Origin: Mimachlamys varia
Lineage: Eukaryota; Mollusca; Bivalvia; Pectinida; Pectinidae
DNA length: 64,000 nucleotides
Assembly: GCA_947623455.1 (NCBI GenBank)
Contig: OX392542.1
Coordinates: 11,787,625-11,851,624, forward strand
Reading direction: 5' to 3'
Of this stretch, positions 36,301-48,000 are shown piece after piece. Made by a program: the position numbers and the translations under genes. Below the pieces are notes generated by a model. That model searched no databases. It saw nothing but the letters and a program-made list of their open reading frames with translations, and was not told the origin of the DNA. Within the stretch, counting starts at the first letter, position 1. Every line of letters begins with the position of its first letter.

Positions 36301-39300
36301 TTTCATTCCAGAAAAATAGCAAGTGACACCTCCTACATGTATACTCTCTGTTTATTTAGAGTTACCAAATGTGATGTACATGTACTACATCTTTATGGCA
36401 GTGAATCTCATTCAAAAGTTCGTTCACTGTGACCTTTTTTTCCTCCAACCTACCATATTGAAATAAGTACTGTTATCTCTTATACTCTTTCACCTGTAGT
36501 TAACTGTAAAAGCAGGCCATTTGACCTTTTGATTTAAATATATTTATTTCTGTCATTAAAACCACTTATAATAATAAGAAACTCCTGAATTAAAGTATCT
36601 ATACTGTATTCATACTTTCAAGTAGTGTAGAGCCAACGCCTTACTGCTTGTTGAGTTTCTGTAGGTTCCGTTACCCCAGCTTGGAAACCTCTGAGTATGC
36701 AGGGTGATTGAGAAAGTGTGGAAAATTAAAGGTAAATATTCAATCGAAACAAGCTCAAGGATAAGCTGGTATCTTTTGTTTTCTATAGGCCTACTGTTAT
36801 TGTCCGAACATTTGGGCTTCTTCAGGACGAAGCCAACATGTCCGGGGCGAAACCAGTAGACATAAAGAAAATAAAAGATACATTCTTATCCTTGAGCTTA
36901 TTGCGATTGAAAATTGACCTTTAATTTTGTATTCATACTAACTTGTGCCAATTAGTGTTGGCCTGCTAGCCATAAATGGGCATTTATTCATAATTTATAC
37001 AAGAACAATAATTATAATGAAACTTTATACTTTAACTTCAGACTCTTCTTCTCACACTAAATATTTCTGATATGCAACAATTATTATCTCGTCAAAGACT
37101 TACTTCTATTCAGGACTTCTATTCGAGAGAACAAGATTTTCCAGCCATTCTGGTCCACAGTTTTCAAACGTTAGAAAAGTGTATCTTGGATTTCTGACAA
37201 TGCTTTGTCCTAGACTTTTACCTAATCAATCAGTATATAGATGAGATATATTCGGAGTAGTAACAGCTTTGTGTGTTGAACATTAATTATATAGACTTTA
37301 TATAGACTCTGGTGTATCAGTCTGGATGTGTCCTAGACTTTTACCTTATCAATCAGTATATAGATGAGACATATTCGGAGCAGTAACAGCTGTGTATGTT
37401 GTACGTTATAGGGACTCTGGTGTTGTTAGTCTGGATGTGTCCCAGACTTTTACCTAATCAAACATAAAATAGATGAGATATATTCGGAGCAGTACTATCT
37501 GTGTATGTTGTACATTATAGGGACTCTGGTCTGTCAGTCTGGATGTGTCCTAGGGACTCTGGAGGACTATATTGCCGACTACAATCTCACCATCCCGTTA
37601 GATCTTGGCGCCAAGGGCAGCTGTCATATTGGTGGAAACATAGCAACCAATGCTGGAGGTGTCCGCCTCCTCAGATACGGATCCCTCCATGGCAGTGTCT
37701 TAGGACTGGAAGCTGTGAGTATAACAATGAAAACAATAATGGTCTCTGTTACACTAATTATTGACAAAGGTTACAGAAATTGTTATATATTTAGGAATAC
37801 TTTATTGTTATACTACAGTATCATATGTTGGCAATAAATTGATTGTTTTAAGCAAGTACGAGTATGTACGCTGCTGTTTCTTTTAAGAATATGATTAAGT
37901 ATAATTTTTGGACATTCTCTTATTTATGTTTTATCAGATCTGTAAATTTTTTTGTATGCTTTAATTTTTGTGTCCAGGATAAATATATAGATGACAGGAA
38001 TATGTTTATAATTATTATCTAGAATTTTTCTGAATTTGGTTGTTTATAATTATAGTATCTAGATGAATATTTCTCATTTCTGATTGGCTGGTCATTGATG
38101 TCTTTGGTGTAATTACATAATGAAACATATTTTCTATGTCTGCTTTTGTTATAATAGGTATTGCCCAATGGAGAGATTTTGGACTGTATGTCAACTCTGC
38201 GTAAGGACAACACAGGATATGACCTTAAACAGCTATTTATAGGATCAGAAGGCACACTTGGGATCGTCACGGCAGCCTCAGTCCTGTGTCCGCAGAAACC
38301 TTCTGCTGTCAGTGTAGCATTTCTGGGTAAGTTAAAAATGGTCTCAGAGTTGAACTTACCCTGGGAGCCTTCCTTTGTTTTTCTTCAGTTTTATTGTATC
38401 CATTATGTATGAATCGGAGATCAGATGACAACCCTGTCAATAGTAGAAGGTATTCAGTCGCCTGCCCTGTCGTGACTAATTCCTTTTGTTACTGTCATTT
38501 CCTCATGAATTCAGATCTCCTGATCCGAGTTTTTCATCAGTGCCAACCATAATCACTTAACACCACAACTGTGTCATACATGTTGTTTAAACTGTTTATT
38601 TAAAGGCCCAATATACGTAACTTTTGGCAAAACTTGAAGAGAAAATCAAGCCTAATAACTTATAATATATATAGATTTAGTTAAGATTAACTGATATCAG
38701 CAATATTGTAGATGAATTCTTTCGCGATTACCGATACAGCAGCAGTTGAAACTCGGTATTTGTAAACACGCGCCCATTTTGAACTGTCTTCTAGCTTCGG
38801 CTTGTTGAATTGGGCCCCACCTTATTTATTTTCAATTCTTTGGATTTTTCTGTCGATAGTTTTTTGTTAGTTACCGCTCAGGTTTACTTGTTTTAGACTT
38901 ATTTTTGCATGGTTATCAACTGGATTTTTTTTCAGAATTTTTCAGAATCATGAAAAATTTCCTGAATTTACGTATATTGGGCCTTTAAGTATTCAATCTG
39001 TTTCCTGATTTAAAAAATCTTTATTATCGTTTTTTTTTATTTATACTCTATTTGTGTATGAACTATATATGCATTTACACCAGGGTATTTAGATTGATAT
39101 ATTTCAGTGTTACAAATGTTAGGCTCAACTTAAGGCTTCATATTGATATCCTATTCCACTTATAGGATTATCCAGAATTTATATAAAAAATGAAGGAGAC
39201 CTATTTGTCTCCCTTGAAACCAGTTAGGTGTATCCTGTAAAGCAGAAAAATGTTTGCTTCAGATTATTTTATTTATGCCTTTTAAGTCAATCTTTAGATT

Positions 39301-41480
39301 ATCAAAGAAACTCCCCCCCCCCCCCCATTTTTTTTTATTGCTGTATGATGTATGAAGATGTTGTAAAGTTTTGGTTTTTGTCTTTGATTATTTTTGTAAA
39401 ATAATTTAGCAATATGTTTATATTTAACAGGTTGTGAAAGCTTCAGTAGGGTTTTGGATATATACAAACAAGCAAAAGGTATGTTAGCCGAGATATTATC
39501 CGCGTACGAGTTCCTGGATGAAGCATCAGTAGCTGTGAATAAAGAAAACCTAAAGATGTCCTCTCCGATCGGCGATTTTCCTTTCTTTGTTTTGATTGAA
39601 ACTTCTGGCTCAAATGGTGACCACGATGAGGAAAAATTGAACACGTTTCTGGAGACAATGATGTCTGAGGGTTTGGTACTGGATGGTACTGTGGTCACAG
39701 AACCCACCAAGATTAAGGTAATTCTAACTCACCTTCATTTAGGGCTGTTCTAGAATTAACCATGTGGGTGTGGCAGAAGGCATTTTCTCCGAGACCCCAC
39801 CACCCGTCAAATATCAAAAGACATTTAATATAAGGAATAGCAGGCAGATCTGGTTTTAACCCCACCACCTATGATATATTAATACTGGTGCCTCTCACCT
39901 ACCCCTCCCCCTCCCCACGATTATTTATAGAATAGCCGTAGCCTAAGCTGATGTGATGATTTCTGTCCTCAGTCTGTAGATAACTTTTACTTCAAACATC
40001 ATTTGCTTCAAAAAGATGAAATGCAAGGTCTTCATATTTGCATAGTAGCTTGCAAAGTTAAAAAAAAATTAAGTTTGTTCAAAACATTAATGAATTACGT
40101 TGACTTATGTTTTTGTCCAAATGTGTTTAGTGGGTATAAACAATCCTACAACATGTTTAAAGCACCATCAGAAGCACAATCGTTGTACAGAAAAACTTCA
40201 CTGACTTGAACCTGGTTAACTGGAATACCTCTCATTTGTCAAACAGTTCGTTTGGTCCTGACCAAATTCAAACATATTCAACCAACCTCAATTTGAAGAC
40301 TATGTATTCCTCAAACTATTGACCCTTGAGTTCAAGTACATTTTGTAAGTGGGGTTTTACTGTATATTGCTTTTGGCTAGCAGATATAGAGATGAATGAC
40401 TTTTGAAAATGTGCTAATTGAACAACTGAGAATTATTTTAGAGTCACATATCCAATGTTTATCTGAGTCTATAACTCAGATAATTTCATCTTGAGGTTGA
40501 AGCTTAGGGTTAATCATATTTAGTTTGTAACATTTAGGGATTAGATCTATCTTGTGGGTGGAACTCAATCACCAAACATAATTTAATATTGTATTTGATC
40601 ACTTTATTTTCTAGTGCTATTTTAAAAAAAATATTTATTAGATGGTTTTCAGGATAAAAAACATGGTAACACTAACAGATTACTTTCCTTTAACAGGATA
40701 TCTGGTCACTAAGAGAACGTGTGGCGGAAGGACTCTTACACGATGGTTATTGTTACAAGTACGATGTTTCCCTGCCCCAGGCGAAGTTCTATGACCTTGT
40801 CCTTGACATGAGAGAGAGGCTCGGGTCGTCTGTGATCAGGGTCGTAGGATACGGACATGTTGGGGATGGTAAGAAAATTTTTTTGTTCACGTTTTGAAAA
40901 AGTTTGGAGTTACACCTCCATTGATAGATAAAAATATGCTGACATTAATATTTAAAAGCTCTTTTGAAAAAGAAAATGTCGATAAATTGGCAACAAAACA
41001 AAGATTAAAGGATATTTCTTAATCTTTTAATAATGATTGTGCTTATGAAATGTGGAAAGGCATGATGTCTTTCCTAAGAAAAAAATGGTTGAAGGAAAAA
41101 ATGAGTTGTGTTTAAAATAGATTAGCATTATCATACCAGTGATTTTCATAAGTACGGTACGTACACATACAAAACGACTAAGAAACTGTTTAAACTTATT
41201 GATACATTATATTTATTTTCTGTCCACAGGAAACCTTCATTTGAACATGACGTCCCCTACATATAGTTCTGAGGTGATGGGTGACATTGAGCCTTTTATT
41301 TACGACTGGGTGTCGCGGTACAGTGGCAGTATAAGTGCAGAGCATGGCCTCGGATTTAAGAAAAGAAACTTTATCTACCACAGTAAATCTAAGTCAGCAG
41401 TAGGCTTGATGCAACAAATCAAGCAGTCTATTGATCCAAACGGAATAATGAACCCGTATAAGGTACTACCAGACGTGTAA
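33397..41480 (+). CDS. D2HGDH: D-2-hydroxyglutarate dehydrogenase, mitochondrial (7 exons, 516 aa)
   Basis: Exons 33397-33676, 35832-36029, 37521-37714, 38158-38326, 39431-39717, 40697-40868 and 41230-41480 join in frame with GT-AG junctions. The product matches the FAD-linked D-2-hydroxyglutarate dehydrogenase family end to end (the human protein is about 521 aa). The enzyme oxidises D-2-hydroxyglutarate to 2-oxoglutarate in mitochondria and passes electrons to ETF. Visible landmarks: an N-terminal Arg/Ser-rich segment suited to import; FAD-binding [12 protein letters not shown] (124-135) and [15 protein letters not shown] (192-206); [21 protein letters not shown] (239-259); [13 protein letters not shown] with His430 and His437; SAEHGLGF with Glu471 and His472, the expected metal and catalytic residues. 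No key residue is missing. Introns of 361-2,155 bp hold several transposons. Exon 3 is preceded by duplicated copies of its own junction. Confidence 0.95.
34018..34890 (+). mobile_element. Dispersed non-autonomous element with 146-bp internal repeats (D2HGDH intron 1)
   Basis: GGTCATCTGAC at 34018-34028 faces its reverse complement GTCAGATGACC at 34856-34866. Three 146-bp tandem copies start at 34111, 34257 and 34403 (AAACTTCTTCTCAAGTTCCA). The element ends in AAGGCCCCTGGGCCTCTT, an ending shared with the element at 50847-51908. Open frames on both strands come from the internal repeats and are not genes. Confidence 0.7.
34980..35395 (+). repeat. 378-bp satellite-like repeat copy (D2HGDH intron 1)
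   Basis: This copy starts out of phase with those at 16571 (GATAGGGGGTGGGAGGATCT first, TTTTACGCACCTG at about 35199) and runs to the ATATGTGTGTGTTATATCATC end. It is a circular permutation of the unit, as expected if excised from a tandem array. It also carries a GAGCTCGAGCTC palindrome near 35037-35049. Confidence 0.8.
36722..36932. mobile_element. Fold-back MITE (D2HGDH intron 2)
   Basis: The left arm, about 36722-36796, includes AAAATTAAAGGTAAATATTC and AAGCTCAAGGATAAG. It is matched in reverse by about 36850-36932, which includes CTTATCCTTGAGCTT and GACCTTTAATTTT. The loop is about 55 bp. No coding capacity is seen. Confidence 0.75.
37208..37550 (+). repeat. Triplicated intron 2/exon 3 junction of D2HGDH
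   Basis: Three tandem copies span about 37208-37330, 37331-37440 and 37441-37550, with a 110-bp period for the last two. Each carries AGACTTTTACC, an ATAGATGAGA word, a TTCGGAG word, a splice acceptor and the first ~30 bases of exon 3 (GGGACTCTGGT ... CTGGATGTGTCC). Only the third copy continues into the full exon. The second has an intact acceptor (TTATAG, ending at 37411), but the frame behind it hits TAA near 37463. Confidence 0.85.
38600..38988. mobile_element. MITE with perfect TIRs and TTAA target site (D2HGDH intron 4)
   Basis: AGGCCCAATATACGTAA at 38604-38620 is the exact reverse complement of TTACGTATATTGGGCCT at 38968-38984. TTAA flanks the element on both sides (38600-38603 and 38985-38988). 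A TTAA duplication is the hallmark of piggyBac-type transposition. The 381-bp element has no coding capacity, so the superfamily call rests on the target site alone. Confidence 0.8.
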
Positions 41481-43394
41481 GGGGAGAGAATTTCTCTAAA
41501 AATGTTAATTTCTTGCAATGATGAAATGAAATGGATTTAATTTGGTGCTATATAAAACTCTAATACTTATAAGTATTTTCTGTAGGATATTTGTGATTTG
41601 TACTTAATTATGATACATGTACATGCATACATTTACCGGTTATTATGATACAGGTTCATGCATACCTTTACCGGTAATTATGATACAAGTACATGCATGA
41701 ATTTAATTATGATAAATGTTCATGCTTTAATTTTATTATGATACATGTACATGCTTAAAAAATCACCGACACAGCAAACTGTGACTTGCATTATACAATG
41801 TACATGTCTACACATAGAAGAGTTGATTTGACTGGTTATGGAGTGGCTGATATGTCAGCATGTGTTTTCTATTATACTTTAACCTAGAATGGCAGCAAAC
41901 TTGTTTCTCACATTTTCACATTCAGGTAAAAATTTTGAAAACTTAAGGAATTGACTTATCAAGACTTATTTCATTTGTTTACTAAAAGTATACAACGTTT
42001 GCCATGCATATACAATCATGATAATGTTTTACCTCGTAAATTTAGAATTGTAAATCTATGTTTTAATGATATATTCAGATGGCAATCAATGCATTTGTGA
42101 TGTTATTCTAAGTCACTTAGTCCATTGTGCTGTAAACGTTTTTTATTTGCAAAAAATGAATTTGATAATCTATAACTGTTGTAAGCAGAGACAATTTGAT
42201 TCAGGGATGAGTTGACCACTATGTAAGCAGAGAAATTTTGAGAAGAGATTTTTGAGTTTATAAAAAATGTTGGACAAGTCCCTGGACTTGTAAACATTAA
42301 AAACTTCTGATGCGGGCTGATATCTACATTGTATGTCTCCCTGTAAATCTAGCTTGAGTGAAGTGTTGTTGTTCTCCTGTGATTATTCTCCATAATGAAC
42401 CTAAAGCAGGGTACCATCATAAGAGATCATGTAATATGTGATTTACAGTACACTAGTACTGGTGGCACTACATAGCATTAAGTGGTGAGTCATTGTGATG
42501 TTAGACTGTGTATGGACTGTCTTCCTCAAGATAGGTAAAGACAGGTTTTTCTCTCATTTCTAAGTGTGTAATACTGGCCTGTCCAGGGCAATACACCTAT
42601 GATCGCTGTGGTTGTATTACACACCTACCCATGCAATACAGCTACGGCGTGACGTCACAATGGTGCAACAATGAAGTGACGTCACAAGTGCGCTAAAATC
42701 TGGTGCAGAAAAACGAAAAATGGCGAAGTGATGAAATTAAAACCTTCCACGATATTTCAACCGTGTACATTAGAAAGCTGAGATTATTTTTTATGCGCAA
42801 ACTATGCTTGCAAATATGGGGTATGCTTAATTTTGCTGTATCATTTGTTTTCGTCAAAAGAGCTCAAGGGAAAAGTTAATATTTTCAAAATGGTGGCCAA
42901 TCAAAAGTATTTTCATGGTATTTGAGCTTATTCAGGTAGTTGAAATGAGAGAAAAATACTCTTTCATGACCAAAGGTGTAAGATAGGGAAATTCCACCCT
43001 TGGGATTTTCAAATTTGGCAAAACCCTCGGCAAAGCCTCGGGTTTTACCAAATTTGAAAACCCCTCGGGTTGAATTTCCTTATCTTACATCCCTGGTCAT
43101 GACAGTCTTATAATCATAACCTGGTAAAAAAAGAACCCGCCTGTGACTAATGTAAGAATTATGATAAAGTTTCAACTATTTAATGGTAGAGTAGGAAAAT
43201 CACAACCCAAAGAGGAAGAATCTTTAGTTGCCAAATATGTGTTTTCCCAGATTCTTTATTTAACCTGAGGTTGTTGAATAATTCTATTTCCCCGACACTG
43301 ATCATCTATTGTGTATCATTAACAAAATGTCATGTGGATGTTATGTTGACGTGACATCATTTAATTGTTAATTTGACGTCATACAATCGTTATA
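41481..43394. other. 3' flank of D2HGDH, short tandem and fold-back repeats
   Basis: About 41604-41755 has four to five degenerate copies of a ~36-bp repeat around ATTATGATACATGTACATGC. About 42540-42965 is bounded by TTTTTCTCTCATTTC and its reverse complement, suggesting another fold-back element. No gene and no AATAAA close to the D2HGDH stop were identified. Confidence 0.5.
42965..43107. mobile_element. Hairpin MITE
   Basis: TCATGACCAAAGGTGTAAGA at the left faces TCTTACATCCCTGGTCATGA at the right. The symmetry continues through GGGAAATTCCACCC, TCAAATTTGG and AAAACCC towards a short central loop near 43030. The element is about 143 bp. Confidence 0.75.
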
Positions 43395-43745
43395 ACTAGG
43401 TTGTCCCCTTATACCAACACTATCATTTTGACTGGGGTGTCCCCTTGTCTCAACCCAATACCAATAGTAATGACTGGGATGTCCCCTTGTCTCAAACCAA
43501 TAGTTTTGACTGGTGTGTCCCCTTGTCTGAATTCTATTGTAATGACTGGGGTGTCCCCCTTGTATCAACCCTATCGTTATGATTGGGGTGATCCCTTGTC
43601 TTAACCCTATCGTTATGACTGGGGTGTCCCCTTGTCTCAAACCAATAGTTATGACTGGGGTTTCCCTTTGTCTCAACTCTATCTTTATGACTGGGGTGTT
43701 CCCTTGCCGCGATCTTATTGCTATGACTGGGTTGCCCTTTGTCTC
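43395..43745 (+). repeat. 36-bp minisatellite, small block (about 10 units)
   Basis: Units follow the pattern GACTGGGGTGTCCCCTTGTC and TCAACCCTATCGTTAT. This is the same family as the large block at 45062-50846 but more diverged. Open frames on both strands are a product of the 36-bp period. Confidence 0.85.
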
Positions 43746-43795
43746 AACTCTGGTCTGAGAAGGACATCTCGCACCATATGATAAGTGTGAAAACA

Positions 43796-43990
43796 CCTGG
43801 CCCCAGTTTCATCAACGTTCCTTAAATTAAGGAAATTCCTTAACTTAAAATCTCCATAGGAAAGCATTACATAATTCAAGGAAAGTTCCTTAACTAAGGA
43901 TTTTCCCCTTAAATTCTGTTATGCTTTCCTATGGAGATTTCTAAGTTAAGGAATTTCCTTAATTTAAGGAACGTTGATGAAACCAGGCCA
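43796..43990. mobile_element. Fold-back MITE, long near-perfect arms
   Basis: The left arm includes GTTTCATCAACGTTCCTTAA and CCTATGGAGA-complementary sequence. It is matched in reverse by TTAAGGAACGTTGATGAAAC ending at about 43984. The arms are about 75 bp with a ~45-bp loop that has further self-symmetry. Confidence 0.85.
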
Positions 43991-44074
43991 GACCAGTGAA
44001 AGATAAATCATTGCTGTTATTTGTTATAATAAAAGATGCATCGTTACGGTAATGGTGATATGTCTTATTGATCT

Positions 44075-45058
44075 AAAGCTGTGCAGTGCTCGTGAATGAT
44101 TTAAATAACAGCTTTTAATCATAATATTGATCTCCCACCTGTTTATATAGAATACATTAATTTAAAATTGTCTTTGATCTAATTTTTATTGTCATTATCT
44201 TATGGCACAATGTTCACGTTTAAAAAAATATGCTCGACATAATATACATATTATACAGGGTACTATATATTTTAGCATGTGTGATATTTTATTTTAACAG
44301 ATGTTCTGGTCGCAAATACACACAGTGCGTCATTCATGTTGATCTAATGAATCAGTGTGATAGTGGTTAATGATTTCATGATGCCATAACAGAATAAAAG
44401 ATTTAATTCAATCATAGCTGCCTGCTTATGTTATACATTGTATCTACTGTGTTAGCATTATAGTAATGTTCACCCACGTGAGGAAGGCTATGGGTTCTGT
44501 CCCCAGGCCGAGACATATCAGAGTCTCTAACGACGCTCAGCATTATAGCAGTGGAACGACTGGTTCGCCCTTTTCAGTATAATGTGACCGGGTGGGGTGT
44601 TCTGCTGAGGGCCTTCGGCAGTATACTTCTTAGTGTGGTAACCCTTTATATCGACAAAAGATCCAGAGTATTACACGAAGGCTTACACGAATATACCAAA
44701 GCCTCCAAAATACACACGCACTAGCGTTGCATACTCCTGGAGGCCGTCCTTAAGTGACCCTTGCTGTTGATAGGATGTGAAAACAATCAAACCAAACCAA
44801 AAGATCGATCTAATACTCCCACAGTACATTTGTTGGATAAGACTTTTAGCTCAATCATAGAAGTGTGTTTATATCAAAAGTTTGAAAGATTTCTGATTTC
44901 CTGTAAATGATATTTTTATGACATTAATTGGTTCAGTTACAATGCTTTTCGATACAATCAAAGAAATCGTCTAAGTAATCTTATATGCGGTTGTAAATCC
45001 ACACAAGCAATACCTCGAATGGCATTATTTCAAGCCCAGCATTTCTGTTGGTTACGTT
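44075..45058 (+). repeat. Spacer copy 1 (duplicated at 51945-52740)
   Basis: 44075-44460 and 44805-45058 match 51945-52317 and 52530-52740 closely, for example TTATCTTATGGCACAATGTTC, ATGTTCTGGTCGCAAATA and TTTCTGTTGGTTACGTTTCT. A SINE-like insert at 44461-44803 lies between the two parts. No coding sequence is recognised. Confidence 0.85.
44461..44803 (+). mobile_element. SINE-like element, full length
   Basis: The start contains ATGGGTTCTGTCCCCAGGCC, which resembles a degenerate tRNA B box. The body has GTGACCGGGTGGGGTGTTCT and GGCAGTATACTTC. It ends GTCCTTAAGTGACCCTTGCT, then GTTGATAGG and an AAACCAAACC-type tail. The same 3' segment ends the tRNA-derived SINE at 52909-53100. I cannot name the family with certainty. 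Confidence 0.6.
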
Positions 45059-45061
45059 TCT

Positions 45062-48000
45062 AAAAATGTATCAACTCTATCTTTATGACTGGGGTGTCTC
45101 CTTGTTTCAACCCTATCGTAATGACTTGGGTGTCCCCTTGTCTCAACACTATCGTTATGACTGGGGTGTCACCATCTATCAATTCTATCTTTATGACTGG
45201 GGTGTTCCCTTTTTTGAACCGTATCGTTATGACTTGGGTGCCCCTTGTATCAACACTGTCGTTATGACTGGGATGTCCCCTTGAATCAATTCTACTTTTA
45301 TGACTGGGGTGTCACATTGTTCCATTTCTATGTTTATGACTGTGGTGTCATATTGTCTCAATTCTATCATTATAATTGGGATGTCCCTTTGTCTCAATAC
45401 TATCGTTAAGACTGGAGTGTCACCTTGTCCCTATTCTATCTTTATGAGTGGGATATCCCCTTGTCTCAATTATATCTTTACGACTGTGGTGTAATATTGT
45501 CTCAATTCTATCATTATGATTGGGTTGTCCCTTTGTCTCAATTCTATCGTTAAGACTGGGGTGTCACCTTGTCCCAATTACATCTTTATGAATGGGGTGT
45601 CCCCTTGTCTCAATTATATCTTTATGACTGTGATGTCACCTTGTCTCAATTACATCTTTATGATTGGGGTGTCCCCTGTTCTCAATTCTATCGTTATGAC
45701 TGGGTTGTGTCCGCCTTGTCCAAATTCTATCCTTATGACCGGGTTGTCCCTTGTCTCAATTCTATCTTAATGTCTGGGGTGTCACCTGGTCCCAATTCTA
45801 TCTTTATGATTGGGGTGTCCCCTTGTCTCAATACTATCTTCATGATTGGGGTGTCACCTTGTCTCATTTCTATCGTTATGACTGGGGTATCCCCTTGTCT
45901 CAATTGTATCGTAATGACTGGGATGTCTCCTTGTTTCAATTCTACCTTTATGACTTGGGTGTCCCCTTGTTTCCACACTATTGTTATGACTGGGGTGTCT
46001 CATTGTATCAACCCTATCGTTATGACTGGGGTGTCCCCTTGTATAATCACTATCGTTATGACTGGGATGTCCCTTGTATCAACATTATCGTTATGACTGG
46101 GGTGTCCCCTTGTATCAACACTTTCATTATGACTGGGGTGTCCCCTTGTATCAACATTATCGTTATGACTGGGATGTCCCTTGTATCAACATTATCGTTA
46201 TGACTTGGGTGTCCCCTTGTCTCCACACTATTGTTATGACTGGGGTGTCTCATTGTATCAACCCTATCGTTATGACTGGGGTGTCCCCTTGTATAATCAC
46301 TATCGTTATGACTGGGATGTCCCTTGTATCAACATTATCGTTATGACTGGGGTGTCCCCTTGTATCAACACTTTCATTATGACTGGGGTGTCCCCTTGTC
46401 TCAACCCTATCGTTATGACTTGGGTGTCCCCTTGTAACAACATTATCGTTATGACTGGGGTGTCTCCTTGTATCAACACTGTCGTTATGACTGGGGTGTC
46501 CCCTTGTCTCCATTCTATTGTTATGACTTGGTTGTCCCCTTGTATCAACACTATTGTTATGACTGGGGTGTCTCCTTGTATCAACTCTTTCTTTATGACT
46601 GGGGTGTCCCCTTGCCTCAACACTACCGTTATGACTTGGTTGTCCCCTTGTATCAACACTATCGTTTTGACTTGGTTGTCCCCTTGTATCAACACTATTG
46701 TTAGACTGGGGTGTCTCCTTGTATCAACTCTTTCTTTATGACTGGGGTGTCCCCTTGCCTCAACACTACCGTTATGACTGGGGTGTCTCCTTATATCAAC
46801 AATGTCGTTATGACTGGGGTGTCCCCTTGTATCAACACTATTGTTATGACTGGGGTGTCCCCTTGTATCAACACTATCGTTATGACTGGGGTGTCCCCTT
46901 GTATAATCACTATCGTTATGACTGGGATGTCCCCTTGTCTCAACCCTATCGTTATGACTTGGGTGTCCCCTTGTAACAACATTATCGTTATGACTGGGGT
47001 GTCTCCTTGTATCAACACTATCGTTATGACTGGGGTGTCCCCTTGTCTCCATTCTATCGTTATGACTTGGTTGTCCTCTTGTATCAACACTATTGTTATG
47101 ACTGGGGTGTCTCCTTGTATCAACTCTTTCTTTATGACTGGGGTGTCCCCTTGCCTCAACACTACCGTTATGACTGGGGTGTCCCCTTGTATCAACACTA
47201 TCGTTTTGACTTGGTTGTCCCCTTGTATCAACACTATTGTTAGACTGGGGTGTCTCCTTGTATCAACTCTTTCTTTATGACTGGGGTGTCCCCTTGCCTC
47301 AACACTACCGTTATGACTGGGGTGTCTCCTTATATCAACAATGTCGTTATGACTGGGGTGTCCCCTTGTATCAACACTATTGTTATGACTGGGGTGTCCC
47401 CTTGTATCAACACTATCGTTATGACTGGGGTGTCCCCTTGTATAATCACTATCGTTATGACTGGGATGTCCCCTTGTCTCAACCCTATCGTTATGACTTG
47501 GGTGTCCCCTTGTAACAACATTATCGTTATGACTGGGGTGTCTCCTTGTATCAACACTATCGTTATGACTGGGGTGTCCCCTTGTCTCCATTCTATCGTT
47601 ATGACTTGGTTGTCCTCTTGTATCAACACTATTGTTATGACTGGGGTGTCTCCTTGTATCAACTCTTTCTTTATGACTGGGGTGTCCCCTTGCCTCAACA
47701 CTACCGTTATGACTGGGGTGTCCCCTTGTATCAACACTATCGTTTTGACTTGGTTGTCCCCTTGTATCAACACTATTGTTATGACTGGGGTGTCTCCTTG
47801 TATCAACTCTTTCTTTATGACTGGGGTGTCCCCTTGCCTCAACACTACCGTTATGACTGGGGTGTCTCCTTGTATCAACACTGTCGTTATGACTGGGGTG
47901 TCCCCTTGCCTCAACACTATTGTTATGACTGGGGTGTCCCCTTGTATCAACACTATCGTTATGACTGGGGTGTCCCCTTGTCTCAACACTATCGTTATGC

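Noticed and set aside
37412..37440. Extra exon of D2HGDH upstream of exon 3
   Set aside because: It is a partial copy of exon 3's first ~30 bases without a donor and with an early stop. The protein is complete without it.
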